Shown here: positions 12,979 to 26,549 of the stretch, in pieces | Numbering within the stretch: the stretch's first letter is position 1 | Layout: each line of letters begins with the position of its first letter | Source: Epiperipatus broadwayi | Lineage: Eukaryota; Onychophora; Udeonychophora; Euonychophora; Peripatidae | NCBI GenBank assembly: GCA_028023455.1 | Contig: JAQFVV010012416.1 | Location: 7,547,594 to 7,611,593, forward strand | DNA length: 64,000 nt | Direction of reading: 5' to 3' | Notes under the pieces: model-generated | Databases searched by the model: none | Told to the model about the DNA's origin: nothing | The model's input: only the letters and a program-made list of their open reading frames with translations | Position numbers and translations under genes: made by a program

Positions 12979-13080
12979 CTTTTTTTTTTCTTATGTCAAA
13001 TGCATTATTGACCAGGAAGCGAACCCGGACCAACTGCTTGAAAGGCAGCTATGCTATCTGCTAGGCCTCCAACGCTTGAC
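12979..13080 (-). mobile_element. tRNA-derived SINE, family S1, with target-site duplication
   Basis: On the minus strand the element starts GTCAAGCGTTGGAGGCC, carries a B-box-like GGGTTCGCTTCC and ends in an A run (T run at 12981-12990). It is flanked by ATCACTAGATTTATG (12964-12978) and ATCACTAGACTTATG (13081-13095), a 15-bp duplication with one mismatch. This is the hallmark of LINE-mediated insertion. Confidence 0.88.
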
Positions 13081-13253
13081 ATCACTAGACTTATGTTTTG
13101 AGGTGATTTCACATAAAATATTGCAATTTTAACCGAAAGGAAAATTTAAACCAATTTAGATTGCCAAAATAGAATGCCTCCAAGCGGCAATGTAAGAATG
13201 CATGACTTATTGTAATACAAAAAAAAAAAAATGACTGCTATCTAAAAATAATA

Positions 13254-13310
13254 CATATATATATATATATGAAAATAGTGGGATGATTAAATATTATATA
13301 TATATATATT
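13254..13310. repeat. Two (AT)n microsatellite tracts
   Basis: TA runs at about 13254-13270 and 13296-13309, separated by a short unique segment. Confidence 0.9.
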
Positions 13311-14481
13311 AAAGCATAGAATTAAATTTTTATAATTAATTTATGAATTTTAATGTTTTTGTTTTTTTTATTTACCTTTCTTTTGAATAGTACAATTGAA
13401 GCAATGAATGTTGACATAGCAGATATGATAGCCCATTAATCACAAAAACATTTATAGATACATAGAAATGTAATAATAAAAAGAGAAAACAGTGTACAAT
13501 TATTTAACAAATGGTATATTTAAATGAACTAATTTAAATAAAAATGCATGCATAATTACATTATGGTGTAAATAAAGTAGCAGCAATAATAATTAAAGAG
13601 GGTTATGATTTTGGTGAACTTCACCGAAAGTGCACTCAGCTTTAGATTATAAAGAAGAAAACACTTTATTATGCAGATGAACAAATGTATGCGAGTGTGT
13701 ATTTTATAAACACAGTAGTCTGCTACATTTGCTTGAATATGTAGATAATATTGAATACCCATAATATTTTTCAACATATACACATATACATAATACAATT
13801 TAATTTAAAAATAATACATATCAACAAATTAATATAACTATAAAATATAATGCCATAATAAATTGTAAATGACCGAATGCATGCTGAGTGCAAGAAAGAA
13901 ATAATTCATTAGATGATTCCTAACATCGTTCATACAGGCAGGTGCATGTAAATTTAGGAATTCAAACTTTGAAATTTGTAATTTTTTTGATTTTTATTTA
14001 ATTTTTTTTTTTTTCAAATCATGAGTTATCAAAACTGAGCATGGTGAAAGTAGCAAAACTAATGTATATAAATCTGTATACTATATGTATGAGTATATAT
14101 ATGTTCACATGCAAAAACTATATCTACATAAACACAAAATATCAAAATAGAAATTGTTTTAATTATTATAAATTAATCATTCTATGGCAAATCAATTTTC
14201 TAACTATAATTGTTTGATTTTACTAATTTGCAGCCTCTTCATCGCAGATATATATTCATGAGCAATTATAAATTATTCATTCTATATTATATAGATGGTG
14301 CTCTTTTCTAAAAACAAAATTCAAACCATAAAAACAGAATATATTTAAAAATAAACTACAATTTTATTTGCTAAGTATCATTAGTTTTGTTATTACAATA
14401 GAATCATAATAAATGTTTTAAAAAATAATTATTCATTTTTATACATTAATTACATTTATTTGAAATAAAGTAAAAATCTTA

Positions 14482-15549
<1,068 letters not shown>

Positions 15550-17597
15550 TTAAATATTATTAGTAACATATTCTATGTCAATAAAAAAGACAAAAATTTA
15601 TACATTAGCAAAATGCAATAATGACACTTTAAAAATGATTGTTATTAAAAGCACTACTTCTAAATTATGCACCCATACTACTTTGACAGTTTTCAGTGAT
15701 ATATGCTCAAAATCATATTTTTTGGATCATTATTCTCTTTTATCTGTTTACAATATCTCATCAGATTCCATATTTCTGACAATTTCCCAAACTTTATAAA
15801 GTTATAATTTACTGTATTAAGTATTGAATATACAATGTTTTTGTGTTAACTAAATACTGTCTATGTCCAATACTTGTGATAAAAAGCCTAATTGTAAATA
15901 CAGTAAGATTTGTGACAAAAAATTAGATTCCAAACGTTTTTTATGTTATCCTTTCATAGTTATTTACATTGAAATACAGTTACTACATACATACTCTACA
16001 GTAATAACTATTATATAATATGAAACACAAACATAATGCTAAAGTATAAAATATATAATCACAATTGTTCAAAGACACAAATTTAACATTCAATCTACAC
16101 TACTTTCAAAACTACTATTTAAAAACTTTAAAAATATGTGTATTTAGATATAATTCATTCTAGGCCTATGGTCTAAACCAACATTACCAACCTGTGGTGT
16201 CACGGACAAGTTAGTTTAGGATTGTTTGAAATTTATTATGTAAATAGTATTGTAAAATTAGGGGGATTCAGAAATAAGTATAGAATTGTATGACTAAATA
16301 ATATTAGAAGTATATAACTAAATAATATTGGAATTATTCAACTAAATAATTATAGATCTAATGTAATGATGTCGTGTAAAAAATAATCATAAATAGTGTG
16401 AAGGTTTAAATAAAAATTACCACCAAAATACCTGGCTTTATAAGGTGAATTTGGGAATTAATCAAAACTCATAGGGACTAGTGAAGGGTTCAGTTAATAG
16501 ATCATATAAGAAGAGGTATTTATGGAATGAGAGATGTTTTATTTGAACTGCATAAGTTGGGTATATAAGTGGGATATAGAGGGAGAATCAAGATAGTAAA
16601 AAATAAGAGACTACAGTAGCCCTAATGAGCAGACCTATGATACCCAACTTTAAAGAAGTACTTTACCGACATATGTAACAGTTATGTATGTAATTGAATT
16701 TTTCTAGAAATTAAACTAATATTTTAACTTATGCAAATCTGTCTAAATTTCTCATTTGTTTGATGCATATGCATCACAACCAAAACAATCATTTAAGTAG
16801 AAAAATATCATACAAAATCAAAAATATATAAGTATATATAAAATTGTTTAGAAAATAAAAATGTAAATAAACATAAAATTCTGAGATAATCTCCAGCATA
16901 AATCCCATCTGCACTAATAGTTTTACCAAGTCTTTGAATGCTGTGCAATTTTATTCTTTTCCTGAATCCAGTGAACCCTAAGTTGTTGGTAATAAATTCT
17001 TCACAGGAATCGTACTTGTGCTATGACTCTTAGCAAAAAAAATTTTTCAAATAATAATTGCTCGGTCTTTTCACAAATGATAATATCTCCACCATTTGCT
17101 TTTGATTATTCCATATTGGCAAAACAGTTTATATCTATTCCATGATGTTACAACATTAACTGCTCAATTTAGAAATCTCTTTCACAATCACTCTTAATTG
17201 ATATTATCATCTGCCAATTGCTTATGATTAATCCATACTGGCAAAAGAGTTTATATCTATTCCATGACATTGATTGCTCAATCTAGGATATCCCTTTCAC
17301 CATCTGAGTAATTTTTCAATTCATACTTGGCTTAGCTGACTATATTTAGAACTTTAAATGGTCGATCAATTTACTGAATTCTCTTACAGAAATGCTCTGC
17401 TTAATTATTCACAATTCTAATATATCTTAATAGTGTGTAACACTGAAATAAACAATTATAAGCTGTGGCAAATTATTTCTGATAATGATCAACTGTTACA
17501 GCTTGGTCACAATAACCGGTTATTTAATGTCTATCACTTACCAATCTTCAACATTTATAAATTAATCATTGTTGAACTGCACATGATATTATGAATA

Positions 17598-18925
17598 TAG
17601 GGTACTTGAGTATTAAAACTGCAACACGGAGCATGTATTAGACCTATTATACCTGTTCACATTCGTATCAATCTGCTGATAACTTTATAATCTTGTGATC
17701 TGACCAAAATAATGTGCACACGGAACTTGTACATGACTTTCTTCGGCAAAAAAAAAAAAAAGAACATGTACACGGATCTTGTACATGGTATTTTGGCAAG
17801 AATTACAAAGTTATCGGGAGGTTGATATGAATGTCAACAGGCATAGTAAGTCTAATACATGCTCTGTGTTGCAGGACTAAAAATAAGTAAAGTAAAAAAA
17901 TAGTAAAGCTTACAACATTAACAAATAACTTTTAAAGACATTTAAAATAAATGTGACTTTCACAAATATGTACGACTTTCAACATTAACAAACAACTTTT
18001 AAGAATGACATTTAAAATAAAATTTCAATATTAACAAGTTTCCAAAAAAAAAATGTGACTCACAAATATGTATGACTTTCAACATTAACAACAAAAAAAA
18101 ATGCGACTTCAAAAAACTAATAACTTTTAAGAATGACATTTAAAATAAAAAATAAAATTCAATATTACAATAATGACAACATTAATCAAAAAAATAGTTT
18201 AAATATACACCAAACAAATGGTAAATGATTTTGATTTTTAAGTAATTTGGATAAAAATACATTAACTATATTCCTAAGACACTTACCATGTAAAATATTA
18301 CAAGAATTTACGTTTTAAAACCAAACTTTTGATATTTAGTATTACCACAGAAAATGGAAATCGGCAGTAAAAATTTTCGCTTTGAAAATGAAACCACGTG
18401 ATTGCAAAATATGCTGGGGTTTTCATAAAACTGCTGATAAACATCGTTTTTTAAAATAAAGAAATTAAACCAAAAACTACAAAAAAAAAGCTGTCTTGCT
18501 GTCCTTCATTGGTATTTTGTCCTGTCCTCGATTTTCATAATAAAACTTTTCTGTTTTCCTATATAAGCCACCAAACATCCACATCCCCTTGCAAATTCCA
18601 AATGTAGTGTTACAACCTCGACATTACAACACCATTGCTTGTCATTGACGGCAGTATGCCTTGTTGTTGGAAATAGAGCATTGCATCCATTTTGGTAATT
18701 TCCAAAATGAAAAATAACTGAAAATGTCGAAGTATTACAAAAAAAAAAACAGATCGTGTTGGAAAAATAAAATCTTGTTGCGAAAAAAAAATGTTTTCAC
18801 ATATACTCACAGTGATTCTTTTCTTTCAATTTGACATCATTGTGACATTACACATTTATTGTGGTTGTGAAAGGGCCTCCTATTTCCCCTATGTTGCAGC
18901 TTTAATACTCAACTACCTTTAAAAG
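17598..18925 (+). mobile_element. Left arm of giant palindrome; inverted partner of 21484-22612
   Basis: Bounded by the same terminal motif in opposite orientations: TATTAAAACTGCAACA at 17611 and its inverse (TGTTGCAGCTTTAATACT) near 18892-18912. Reversed, it is colinear with 21484-22612. Matching segments are 17611-17884 with 22337-22600, 17900-18240 with 22100-22335, 18330-18480 with 21795-21960, and 18690-18912 with 21484-21665. No transposase ORF was seen; the 66-codon minus-strand ORF at 18610-18810 is not recognisable. Confidence 0.75.
17611..17884. repeat. Palindromic MITE-like unit A
   Basis: An imperfect palindrome in itself: GGAGCATGTATTAGACCTA at the left is the inverse of the right end (AAGTCTAATACATGCTC). 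It meets at a centre rich in CTTGTACATG and ACACGGATCTTG. A second copy lies at 22337-22600. Confidence 0.85.
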
Positions 18926-19289
18926 CAATACTGTTAAACTGAATTGGTATTGAGTAACCATTTTTACAAGGTATTAATATAATACTCAAATTTTCATATC
19001 ACTCAACAATCTCAACCTGTTGTTAAAGCAACCTCATTTTAACAATAAAAGTGGAATCACAAATTTATTCATATACACACACTTGGGTTGTTTTCTATTC
19101 TCTTACGTCAGCCACTTGATGGCATTGATACTAATCAAAAACATATACATATTATGATTCCGGGCGGGCCTGTAATTCTATCTATATAAATATCGGTTTT
19201 TTTTTAATTTTGTAACAGGAAATTAGAGAAACTAATAGTAAATAATATTACTATTTAAAAAATAAAAATTTTGAAATTCACATTAAATT
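18926..19289. other. Inner flank of the giant palindrome, left side
   Basis: Contains a segment near 19082-19125 (CTATTCTCTTACGTCAGCC) whose inverse lies at about 21058-21105. Inverted homology therefore continues inside the terminal motifs. No gene is visible. Confidence 0.5.
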
Positions 19290-20375
19290 TTAAAATGATA
19301 CCCGAATAATCGATGTTTTTTGGATAGTAATTAATCATAAAATGGGTTGTTTTTGTTTGTGCGTATCTATAATAAGTTACGGTATTTTTTTTAATAGAAA
19401 ATAATGCGCAATTATACATTTTCCAATTTACACAAAATTTCTACATTCATGTTAAATTTAAAAATGATACCCGAGTAATTTGCTTTTTTTTTTTTTTTTG
19501 GCAGTAATTAATCAGAAAGTAGGTTCTTTTTATTAGTGTGTATATATATAAAGTACCGTTCTTTAAATACTATATTTAAAAATGATAATCAACTATTTTC
19601 CAATTTTTTTTATTTTTTTTTTTGGACAGTAATGAATCAGAAAGTGGATTGTATTTGTTAGTGTGTAGATATCAAACGTAATATTATTTAAATACTAAAT
19701 TTAAAAATGATACCCGAATAACTTTTTTTTTTTGATATTAATTAATCAGAAAGTGGGTTTTATTGTCTTTGTGTGTATATATAGAAAAAGTTACGGTCTT
19801 TTTTGAATAGAAAATAATACGCAATTCAAATTCATACTAAATTTTCAAATGATACCCAACTAATTTGCTTTTTTTTTAACAGTAATTAATCAGAAAGTGG
19901 GTTCTTTTTGTTAGTGTGTATATATAAAAAGGACAGTCATTGAAGTATTCAATTGAAAAATGATACCTGACTAATTTGCTTTGTTGTTTTTTTTGTTTTT
20001 TGACAGTAAGGAATCAGAAAGTGGGTTCTTTTTGTTAGTGTGTTATTTAAATACTAAATTTTAAAATGATACCTGACTATTTTGCATTTTTTTTTGGACA
20101 GTAATTAATCAGAAAGTGGGTTCTTTTTGTTATTGTGTATATATAAAAAGTACCGTAATTCAAAAAATCAAATCCGACTAATTTACTTTTCTTTTTTTGG
20201 ACAGTAATTAATCAGAAACTGGGTTGTTTTTGTTAATATATGTACATATAAAAACTAATCTTATTTAAATAGTAAATGTAAAAATAATACCAGACTAATT
20301 TTCTTTTTTTTGGACAGTAATTAATAATCAGACACTGGGTTGTTTTTGTTTGTGCGTATATATCATAAGTAACTT
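19290..20375. repeat. Satellite array, about nine units of 100-145 bp
   Basis: Each unit has ATGATACC(C/T)GA.TAAT, a T run, GACAGTAATTAATCAGAAAG, TGGGTT.TTTTTGTT.GTGTG and a TATATA segment ending near AAGTTACGGT. Unit starts are near 19297, 19468, 19578, 19704, 19849, 19960, 20065, 20163 and 20283. The first and last units share GTTTGTGCGTAT, which inner units mostly lack. Noncoding. Confidence 0.9.
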
Positions 20376-21050
20376 GTCACGGACGAATTCTCATGAAAAT
20401 GTTACTTTCCACGTGATCATCAAAATCCTGGTTTGCCACACCCTTAAAAGCAATTTTTGTGGGTTACCCATTCTTAATGGAACCTTCACAACATTGTTAA
20501 TAAAGTTACAATGTAACAGTAGGTCAATTATTTTATATAGCGCGATGTTTTTATAAACTGTAATATTTAAACAGCATTAAACTGTTGCACATGTGCTTTG
20601 GATTTTAACTATAAAATGAATGAATACTAACACATCATAAAATCTTTGGAAAAGATAGAATGGTCATTTTATAGTTAAAATCCAAAGCGAATGTAACAGT
20701 AAGTTAGAGCACTTGAAAAAAAAAAACTTTTGTAATGAAATTTTACATAATTAGGTCAGGCTAAAATCCACACACTCTAACATGAAAGTATAGAAAAAAT
20801 AGACATATCTAGCATTACAATAAAATTAATAACATAACCAACTATGGCACCAATAAGGCATTCGTCTGTGCTTTTAGCATAGAATAAAAGTCAGACTGAC
20901 TAGACGGCGGGGACTCTCCGTTTTTTATCGTAGAAAGAAGCCTCTTAGATTGGCTGAGGCCACCATGAGTCTTCTGTGTTTTATTGTAGAAAGAAGCCTC
21001 TTAGGTTGGGTGTAGGCCGCTGAAACGGTATATTTCTAAGAATTGACCTA
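20376..21050. other. Non-coding stretch with small repeats
   Basis: Holds a 25-bp inverted repeat (20595-20619 with 20664-20688) whose left flank resembles 7519-7560. It also holds a two-copy 56-bp tandem (TAGAAAGAAGCCTCTTAG at 20931 and 20987). No gene seen. Confidence 0.7.
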
Positions 21051-21483
21051 AAAATAGCGCCATCATGTGGCTGACACAAGAGAATAGATAACAACCTAAA
21101 TAATCATAACTTTGGCATATGAAATTGAAATGAAAGTAGTCATAACCCTCAATGGCTATGTGTAAACTAATCATTCCATTTTTTTTTTTTTAGTTTATTG
21201 ATAAGCGATTGTTCGTTTACTCATAGTTCATAGAGAATTACATTTACTTCTATTCCACATTTGCATATAAAACTACAAAATGTATGTGAATATAAAATAA
21301 CATATTTTAGAAAATAGCATCTAATTTATATGTTAATTTCAAACAATAATGATGTTTGTTTTAATAATATTATATACAGATTAGTTTTAATATATATTTA
21401 TATAAACGACGTTTCACAAAACAAAAAATTCACAAAGCTTTGTCATTACATACTAATTCAAAGTTAAATTAATCTATAAACTA

Positions 21484-22612
21484 TATTCGGGACTTTGGTA
21501 TTAGAGCTACAATGTAGGGGAGATAGGGGGCCTTTTTACACTCACAATAAATGTGTAATGTCACGATGGCGTCAAATTGAAAGGAAATAAACCCTGAGTA
21601 TATATGTGGAAATGTGTTTTTATCTTTACCAATGCGATATTTTTTGTAATACTTTGACATTTTCATTTATTGTCCAGATTTCTTTCTGCTATACTTAACA
21701 ATATAAAAGAAATGGTTCTGCCAGGATAAAAACCTATTAAAAGTCTCATAATTAATATGTTGTTGTTGTTGTTGTTTTTTGTGGATTTTGTTCTTTTTTT
21801 TTTTTTTGGTTTAAGTCGTTTATAAAAAAAAAAAATAAGTTTATTATCATTTCTGGGGAAAATCCCAGCATACTCAGCAATCATGTACTACATTTTCGGT
21901 GGAAAATTTTTTAGTAGAGATCTCCATTTTCTGTGGTAATATTAAATGTTTTGTTTCAAGGTATACTTAATGTGTTTACAAATAAATCAAGTCAGATGTC
22001 ACATGACCTAATTTAAATAAGCTTGCATTACAAATGTTTTATTAAGAGCTTACTTGCGAGCTCTTTATAAAACAATGTGTTTTTATAAATATTAATTAAA
22101 AACCAAAATCATTTACTATTTATTTGGTGTGTATTTAAACTAACAATTTTTTTGTGTAATGCCGTCATTTCATTAAGATCGCAAATCACATTTTTTTTTT
22201 TTTCCAAATGTCATTCATAAAAGTTGTTAGGGTCCGAGTTGTACATATTTGAATGTCTTGTTCAAAATCATACATTTCTTGTTGAAAATGATAAATATGT
22301 TTATTATGTTTTATTATGTTTTTACTTTTAGTTATTTTTAGTCCTGCAACACATGTATTAGACCTACTGTGCCCATTTCACATTCATATCAAACCATCTA
22401 ATAACTTTGTAAATCTTGCCAAAATATCTTGTGCAAGATCCATGTATACATTTTGTTTTTGCCAAAAAAGTCATGTACAAGATCTGTGTACACATTATTT
22501 TGGTCAGATCCTAAGATTACAAAGTTATCAGCAGAATGACACGAATGTGAACAAGTGCAGTGGGTCTAATACATGCTCCATGTTGCAGCTCTAATACCAA
22601 AGTATCCAATTT
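21484..22612 (-). mobile_element. Right arm of giant palindrome; inverted partner of 17598-18925
   Basis: Begins near GGTATTAGAGCTACAATG (21491) and ends near TTGCAGCTCTAATACC (22583-22598), so it carries the same inverted terminal motif as the left arm. Internal landmarks shared in reverse with the left arm include AATGTGTAATGTCAC.ATG, TCCATTTTCTGTGGTAATA, CCCCAGCATA or its variant, and TTTGGTGT.TATTTAAACTA. ORFs in this stretch are shadows of the palindrome. Confidence 0.75.
22337..22600. repeat. Palindromic MITE-like unit B
   Basis: Same family as 17611-17884. The left end TCCTGCAACACATGTATTAG is the inverse of the right end (CTAATACATGCTCCATGTTG), with a centre around GTACAAGATCTGTGTAC. 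The 92-codon ORF across it is an artefact of the palindrome. Confidence 0.85.
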
Positions 22613-23576
22613 TTAAATTACAAGATCCATAAATGACAAATTAAAAATAATATTATATATAGCAAAATTATTATATTTATAACAATATTTTGCTGTCTAC
22701 ATCCATGGATAACTGCTTTAAATGATACATAATTTATATTTTAAAAAATTAATTAATAAATACATCACAACTATTTTGTTTTAAAATGCCAAAATTGTAT
22801 TAGTTAAATGTGAATAGCAACTTTAAAGAGAATTAGTTTTTAGCATCTCAAAATGAATCATTACAATCTTTCTTCCTTTTAGTATGAAATGATGACATTT
22901 TATAGATGATTAACAAAATATGTAACTATTTATTATATTCGCTACTTGTGAATTTTCAAGTAAACCAAAATGGCAGTCCATATTTTTGATAAATGTAGTT
23001 TTGAAGGTCTATAATCTACCGAAGATACATTAGTTGTTAAATTAAAGCAAAATTAATAATTCGATTGTTAAATTTAAAAAATTGAATAAATTCCAATAAA
23101 TTTCATTAAGAAACTTTTTTTTTTTACTTATATTTACATGGGAAGTGGACGAAATGCTCTTAACATTATTATTCTTTGGTTCAATTCAACTTGTTTCTTT
23201 TTGTCAACAGTTGTTTTTTTGTTTTTTTTTTTTGGTAAATTGTCATAATGATAGAAATATATTTAATATAGAATCTTATAAGCACACCCACAGCAGAGAA
23301 TAGTAAATGGCAGAGAACTTTATACATACAAATATCCCATTAATTATAATTTTTCAGGCATATAATTCTTTTTTTAAAAAAAGTTGATAGCATTCCATTC
23401 TATAAAAAAATCTGCACTTCTGATGCTTAAACATCACATGACCTTTCAAGAAATATGACATTTCATTATTTTTATTAATAAAAAAAAATGTATAGTAGTA
23501 TTAATTACAGAAAACCAAGTGATAGGGAAAAATACAAAAAGAATACAAGTTGATTTTCCATGACAATATTGTAACC
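22613..23576. other. No gene seen
   Basis: AT-rich DNA with T/A runs; nothing supportable. Confidence 0.6.
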
Positions 23577-23700
23577 CTGCAGTTTGGCTCAATTGGTAGA
23601 GCATCCGACGACATGGGATTGGTAGTTTCCAGAATTGATTCTGGTGTCCAAACTTTTTATGAACTCCCAAGCAATAAATTCATTAACTTTTTTTAATAGT
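23577..23700 (+). mobile_element. tRNA-derived SINE, family S2
   Basis: Very tRNA-like head: GCAGTTTGGCTCAATTGGTA is a near-perfect A-box, followed by GAGCATCCGACGACATGGG and the B-box-like AGAATTGATTCTGG. The tail holds AAGCAATAAATTCATT, as in the copy at 11519-11626. The 3' boundary is approximate; it runs straight into the RTE fragment. Confidence 0.7.
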
Positions 23701-24290
23701 TCAATTGATAAATGGATTTATATATTTGGGAAGTTGGTTGAATGAGAATAGAAGAAGTGAAGATGAAGTTAAAAGAAGACTAGCAATGGAAAAGGGAGCA
23801 TTAATTAAGAGTAAGAATATATTTTGTGGATCTTTGAAGAGAGAGTTAAGGAAAAGATTAATTAAATGCTATGTGTGGAATATACTATTGTATGATTGTG
23901 AAACATGGACAATGAGTAAAAAAAAATAGGAGCAGATTGAAAGCCTTTGAGATGTGATCATGGAGAGGAATGGAAAAAATTACTTGGATTAACAAAATGA
24001 CAAATGAAGTTTTAAAAAGAGTAAATGAAAAAAGAAGGTGATTGAGGAAATTAGAATTGGACATATATTAAGAAGAATAGTTTAATGAAAGATGTTATGG
24101 AGGGAATGATGAGTGGAAACAAGAAGAACAGAAAAGACTAACCTTGCTGGATATAAGATGTAAAAAGATTAACCAGGCAATGAAGAGAACAGAATGGAGA
24201 AATGGATGAATTTGTGACGTGACTGCTCTCTGGATCTGTTCATAGGACAGAATGCTAGTGAGTAAGTTATATTTAAAGCTAGTAGGCATA
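23700..24290 (+). pseudogene. C-terminal fragment of endonuclease-reverse transcriptase (RTE-like retrotransposon)
   Basis: Frames show the typical C-terminal landmarks of this retrotransposon class: YLGSWLNENRRSEDEVKRRL, a LRKRLIKCYVWNILLYDCETW segment, then LKAFEM, a MTNEVLKRVNE-like stretch and TALWICS near the end. The first 75 codons (23705-23929) are open; the rest is broken by stops and frameshifts. The ending matches the plus-strand fragment at 58945-59225, so both belong to one family. It is 5'-truncated, with endonuclease and catalytic RT motifs missing. Confidence 0.75.
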
Positions 24291-25062
24291 GAAAACATAT
24301 TATTCACGGACAAATGTGAAATTACCAATATTTATTATTATTAGTCAGAATTTATCTCCCACACTCTTTAATATAAATTTATATAGCAGCCATTTTTTAT
24401 GATTTATTACGAAGTAATAATAAATACTTGACACAAAAAATGTATAAATTTTTAATTATTAAAGTAATACATGTCAATAATGATTACATACTTCAATGTT
24501 TTAGAAATAGAAGAACAAATACATGGCTGACAATCACATCAATGAAATATTAAAAAAAAAAAAAAAAAACATTGAGCTTTTATTTTTAAAAATTCAGTAT
24601 TTTATTTTTAAAATGTTGTCTCTGAAAATTTGTATTAAATAAAGTAATATTTTTTATTATATAAAGTAAAATTAAACTTGAATAAGACTGCTGGACAATT
24701 AAAATTGTAAAATAATGGAATTTAATAAAGTATTATAAGGAGTGCAAGCAAGGAATAAAATTGATAGATTTAAATACAAAAAAGCAAAATCCATTTCAGC
24801 TTATAAATGTATTTGTATATCAATATGTATACATATTAATATACATGTAACATTGATAATAACAAAAATATCAGTATTATTTGCTATAGATTGAGACAAA
24901 ATTTCTCGTGCCTATAACACAAATAAATAATCTTGATAGGGTGTGTACATGTATAATTAATATAAAAATGAAACAAAAATGTAAATATTAACACAATTTA
25001 GAATGATTTAAATATTATGTAGCTAATATTCTTTATATTTTGAAATCAATTACTCTCTAATA
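24290..25062. other. No gene seen
   Basis: AT-rich, with an A run at 24552-24569; no supportable feature. Confidence 0.6.
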
Positions 25063-26046
25063 CAGGAGTGGGGAACCTCAAACCCGTAAGCCAATTCTGG
25101 CTCTTGAAGCTTCTCAATCCAACCCATGGACATTTTCATAAATGTAAATAATGTGACTGTATATAATTTCTATTTAAACTCATGCATAGTGCAAATACTG
25201 CAATAATAGTCATATAAAATTAAAATATTTATTTTCTCAACTTTTTCTTTTTCTCTCTCAAATCTTTATAATAATTCTCATTCATATTAAGTGATCTGAC
25301 CATGGATTTAATCTATTATTATGCAGAGAACATTTTGTTTATTTTTAAAGTGATTTTTGCAGACAAACCTGTAGAAGCGCAAATAAAACTCTAATATTAT
25401 TATTATTATTATTTATTTCATTTTTTTATTACGATGGCTACATCCAGTAAAATATTAAAAAAATTGACACTAAAAATTGCAAATTTGAATAGTTAGATTC
25501 ATTTTCTTTATAAATACAAAAAGAAATAGTAAATCGCTGTGTTTGATATGTCTGGAAAGTATTTCAGTTAATAACATAGATTAAGAGACACTGTTTATCA
25601 AAACATTCTGATTCCAACAAAATTATTGGGAAAAAAAGAAATATTAAAATAGAGACCTTGAAAAGAAACTTCATCATATGGCAGACATGTTTCATAAAAA
25701 GTACAAACAAGTCAAAAATTTCTGTGAAAGCAAGTTATATTATTTCCAAATAAATAAAAAAAAGCAGAAAATTTGAAAATATTTTCTGCAGAGTAGTTTA
25801 CAAAAGATTGCATTCTAATTTTTGGAGAATTAATCTTTCTGGAACATTAAAAAAAAAAAATTGAAAATATAAACATGTCACAAAAAATAGTTACAAAGCG
25901 AATTGGAAACATTGTCATTAGATGTGGAACAGTCATTAATAATAACGATGTTACTTTATTTTTAATTTACAAAAAAAAATTGTAACCCTCCTTTAAAAAC
26001 AGAAAGTTGAAATTGGCCTCTCAGTTGACAAGATTGCCCACATTTA
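25063..26046 (+). mobile_element. Degraded hAT-type DNA transposon with transposase N-terminal remnant
   Basis: The left end CAGGAGTGGGGAACCT matches the CAGGGGTGGG-type terminus of Charlie-like hAT elements. The right side ends near GACAAGATTGCCCACA, a decayed inverse. Between them, broken plus-strand frames (about 25480-25950) read like the BED-finger and following region of GTF2IRD2/ZBED5-like transposases: CLICLESISVNN, then KASYIISK, and later a region resembling the usual SLS..TV.RRI segment. The catalytic DDE domain is absent. No clean 8-bp target-site duplication could be shown. Confidence 0.55.
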
Positions 26047-26448
26047 ATTATTAGGGGTAAATTAATTAAATTTATACATAGTGTAACAAGGTGCGGACTG
26101 AGGAGGGCCAATGGTCCGCCAAAAAGTTACAAGAGAAATGGATATAGATTCTACTAACACTATTAACTAATAACGTTATTAATAATCGTAAATACTAATA
26201 TTAAATGGTGATGGGAATATTTCAAGATTAACAGTATATTATTCATATATTTATTTGTAGTTAGTTGTTAGTTGTTTAATTTTAAAAGGAGGAAAAACAT
26301 CGTAAAACTCGTGTTTTATTGGAATGTTTGTGGCATGCGAGCACATATATGTGTGCATGATTGATAGATTTCAAGTAGATGGCCAGTTAAAGCAAAATGA
26401 GATCTTTCTAAAATGCAAACGCAGGTTTTAGTACAATGGCGACCGCGA

Positions 26449-26549
26449 TGACGTAATCATAGTCCGGTTGGGTGGCGCAACCAGGGAATTTCGAGGGATG
26501 GAATCACGGAAGCGGACGTGAAAGGATGAGAAGAGGAGAGATATAAAAG
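26449..26549 (+). promoter_or_regulatory. Possible promoter: CRE-like site and TATA box
   Basis: TGACGTAA at 26449-26456 and TATAAAAG at 26542-26549, about 90 bp apart in a GC-richer stretch. Inferred from motifs alone; such motifs also occur in LTRs and by chance. Confidence 0.2.

Noticed and set aside
13556-13798. 80-codon minus-strand ORF
   Set aside because: No domain, AT-driven composition, no splice or promoter support.
22316-22594. 92-codon plus-strand ORF
   Set aside because: Falls on palindromic repeat unit B; the same repeat at 17.6 kb is not open.
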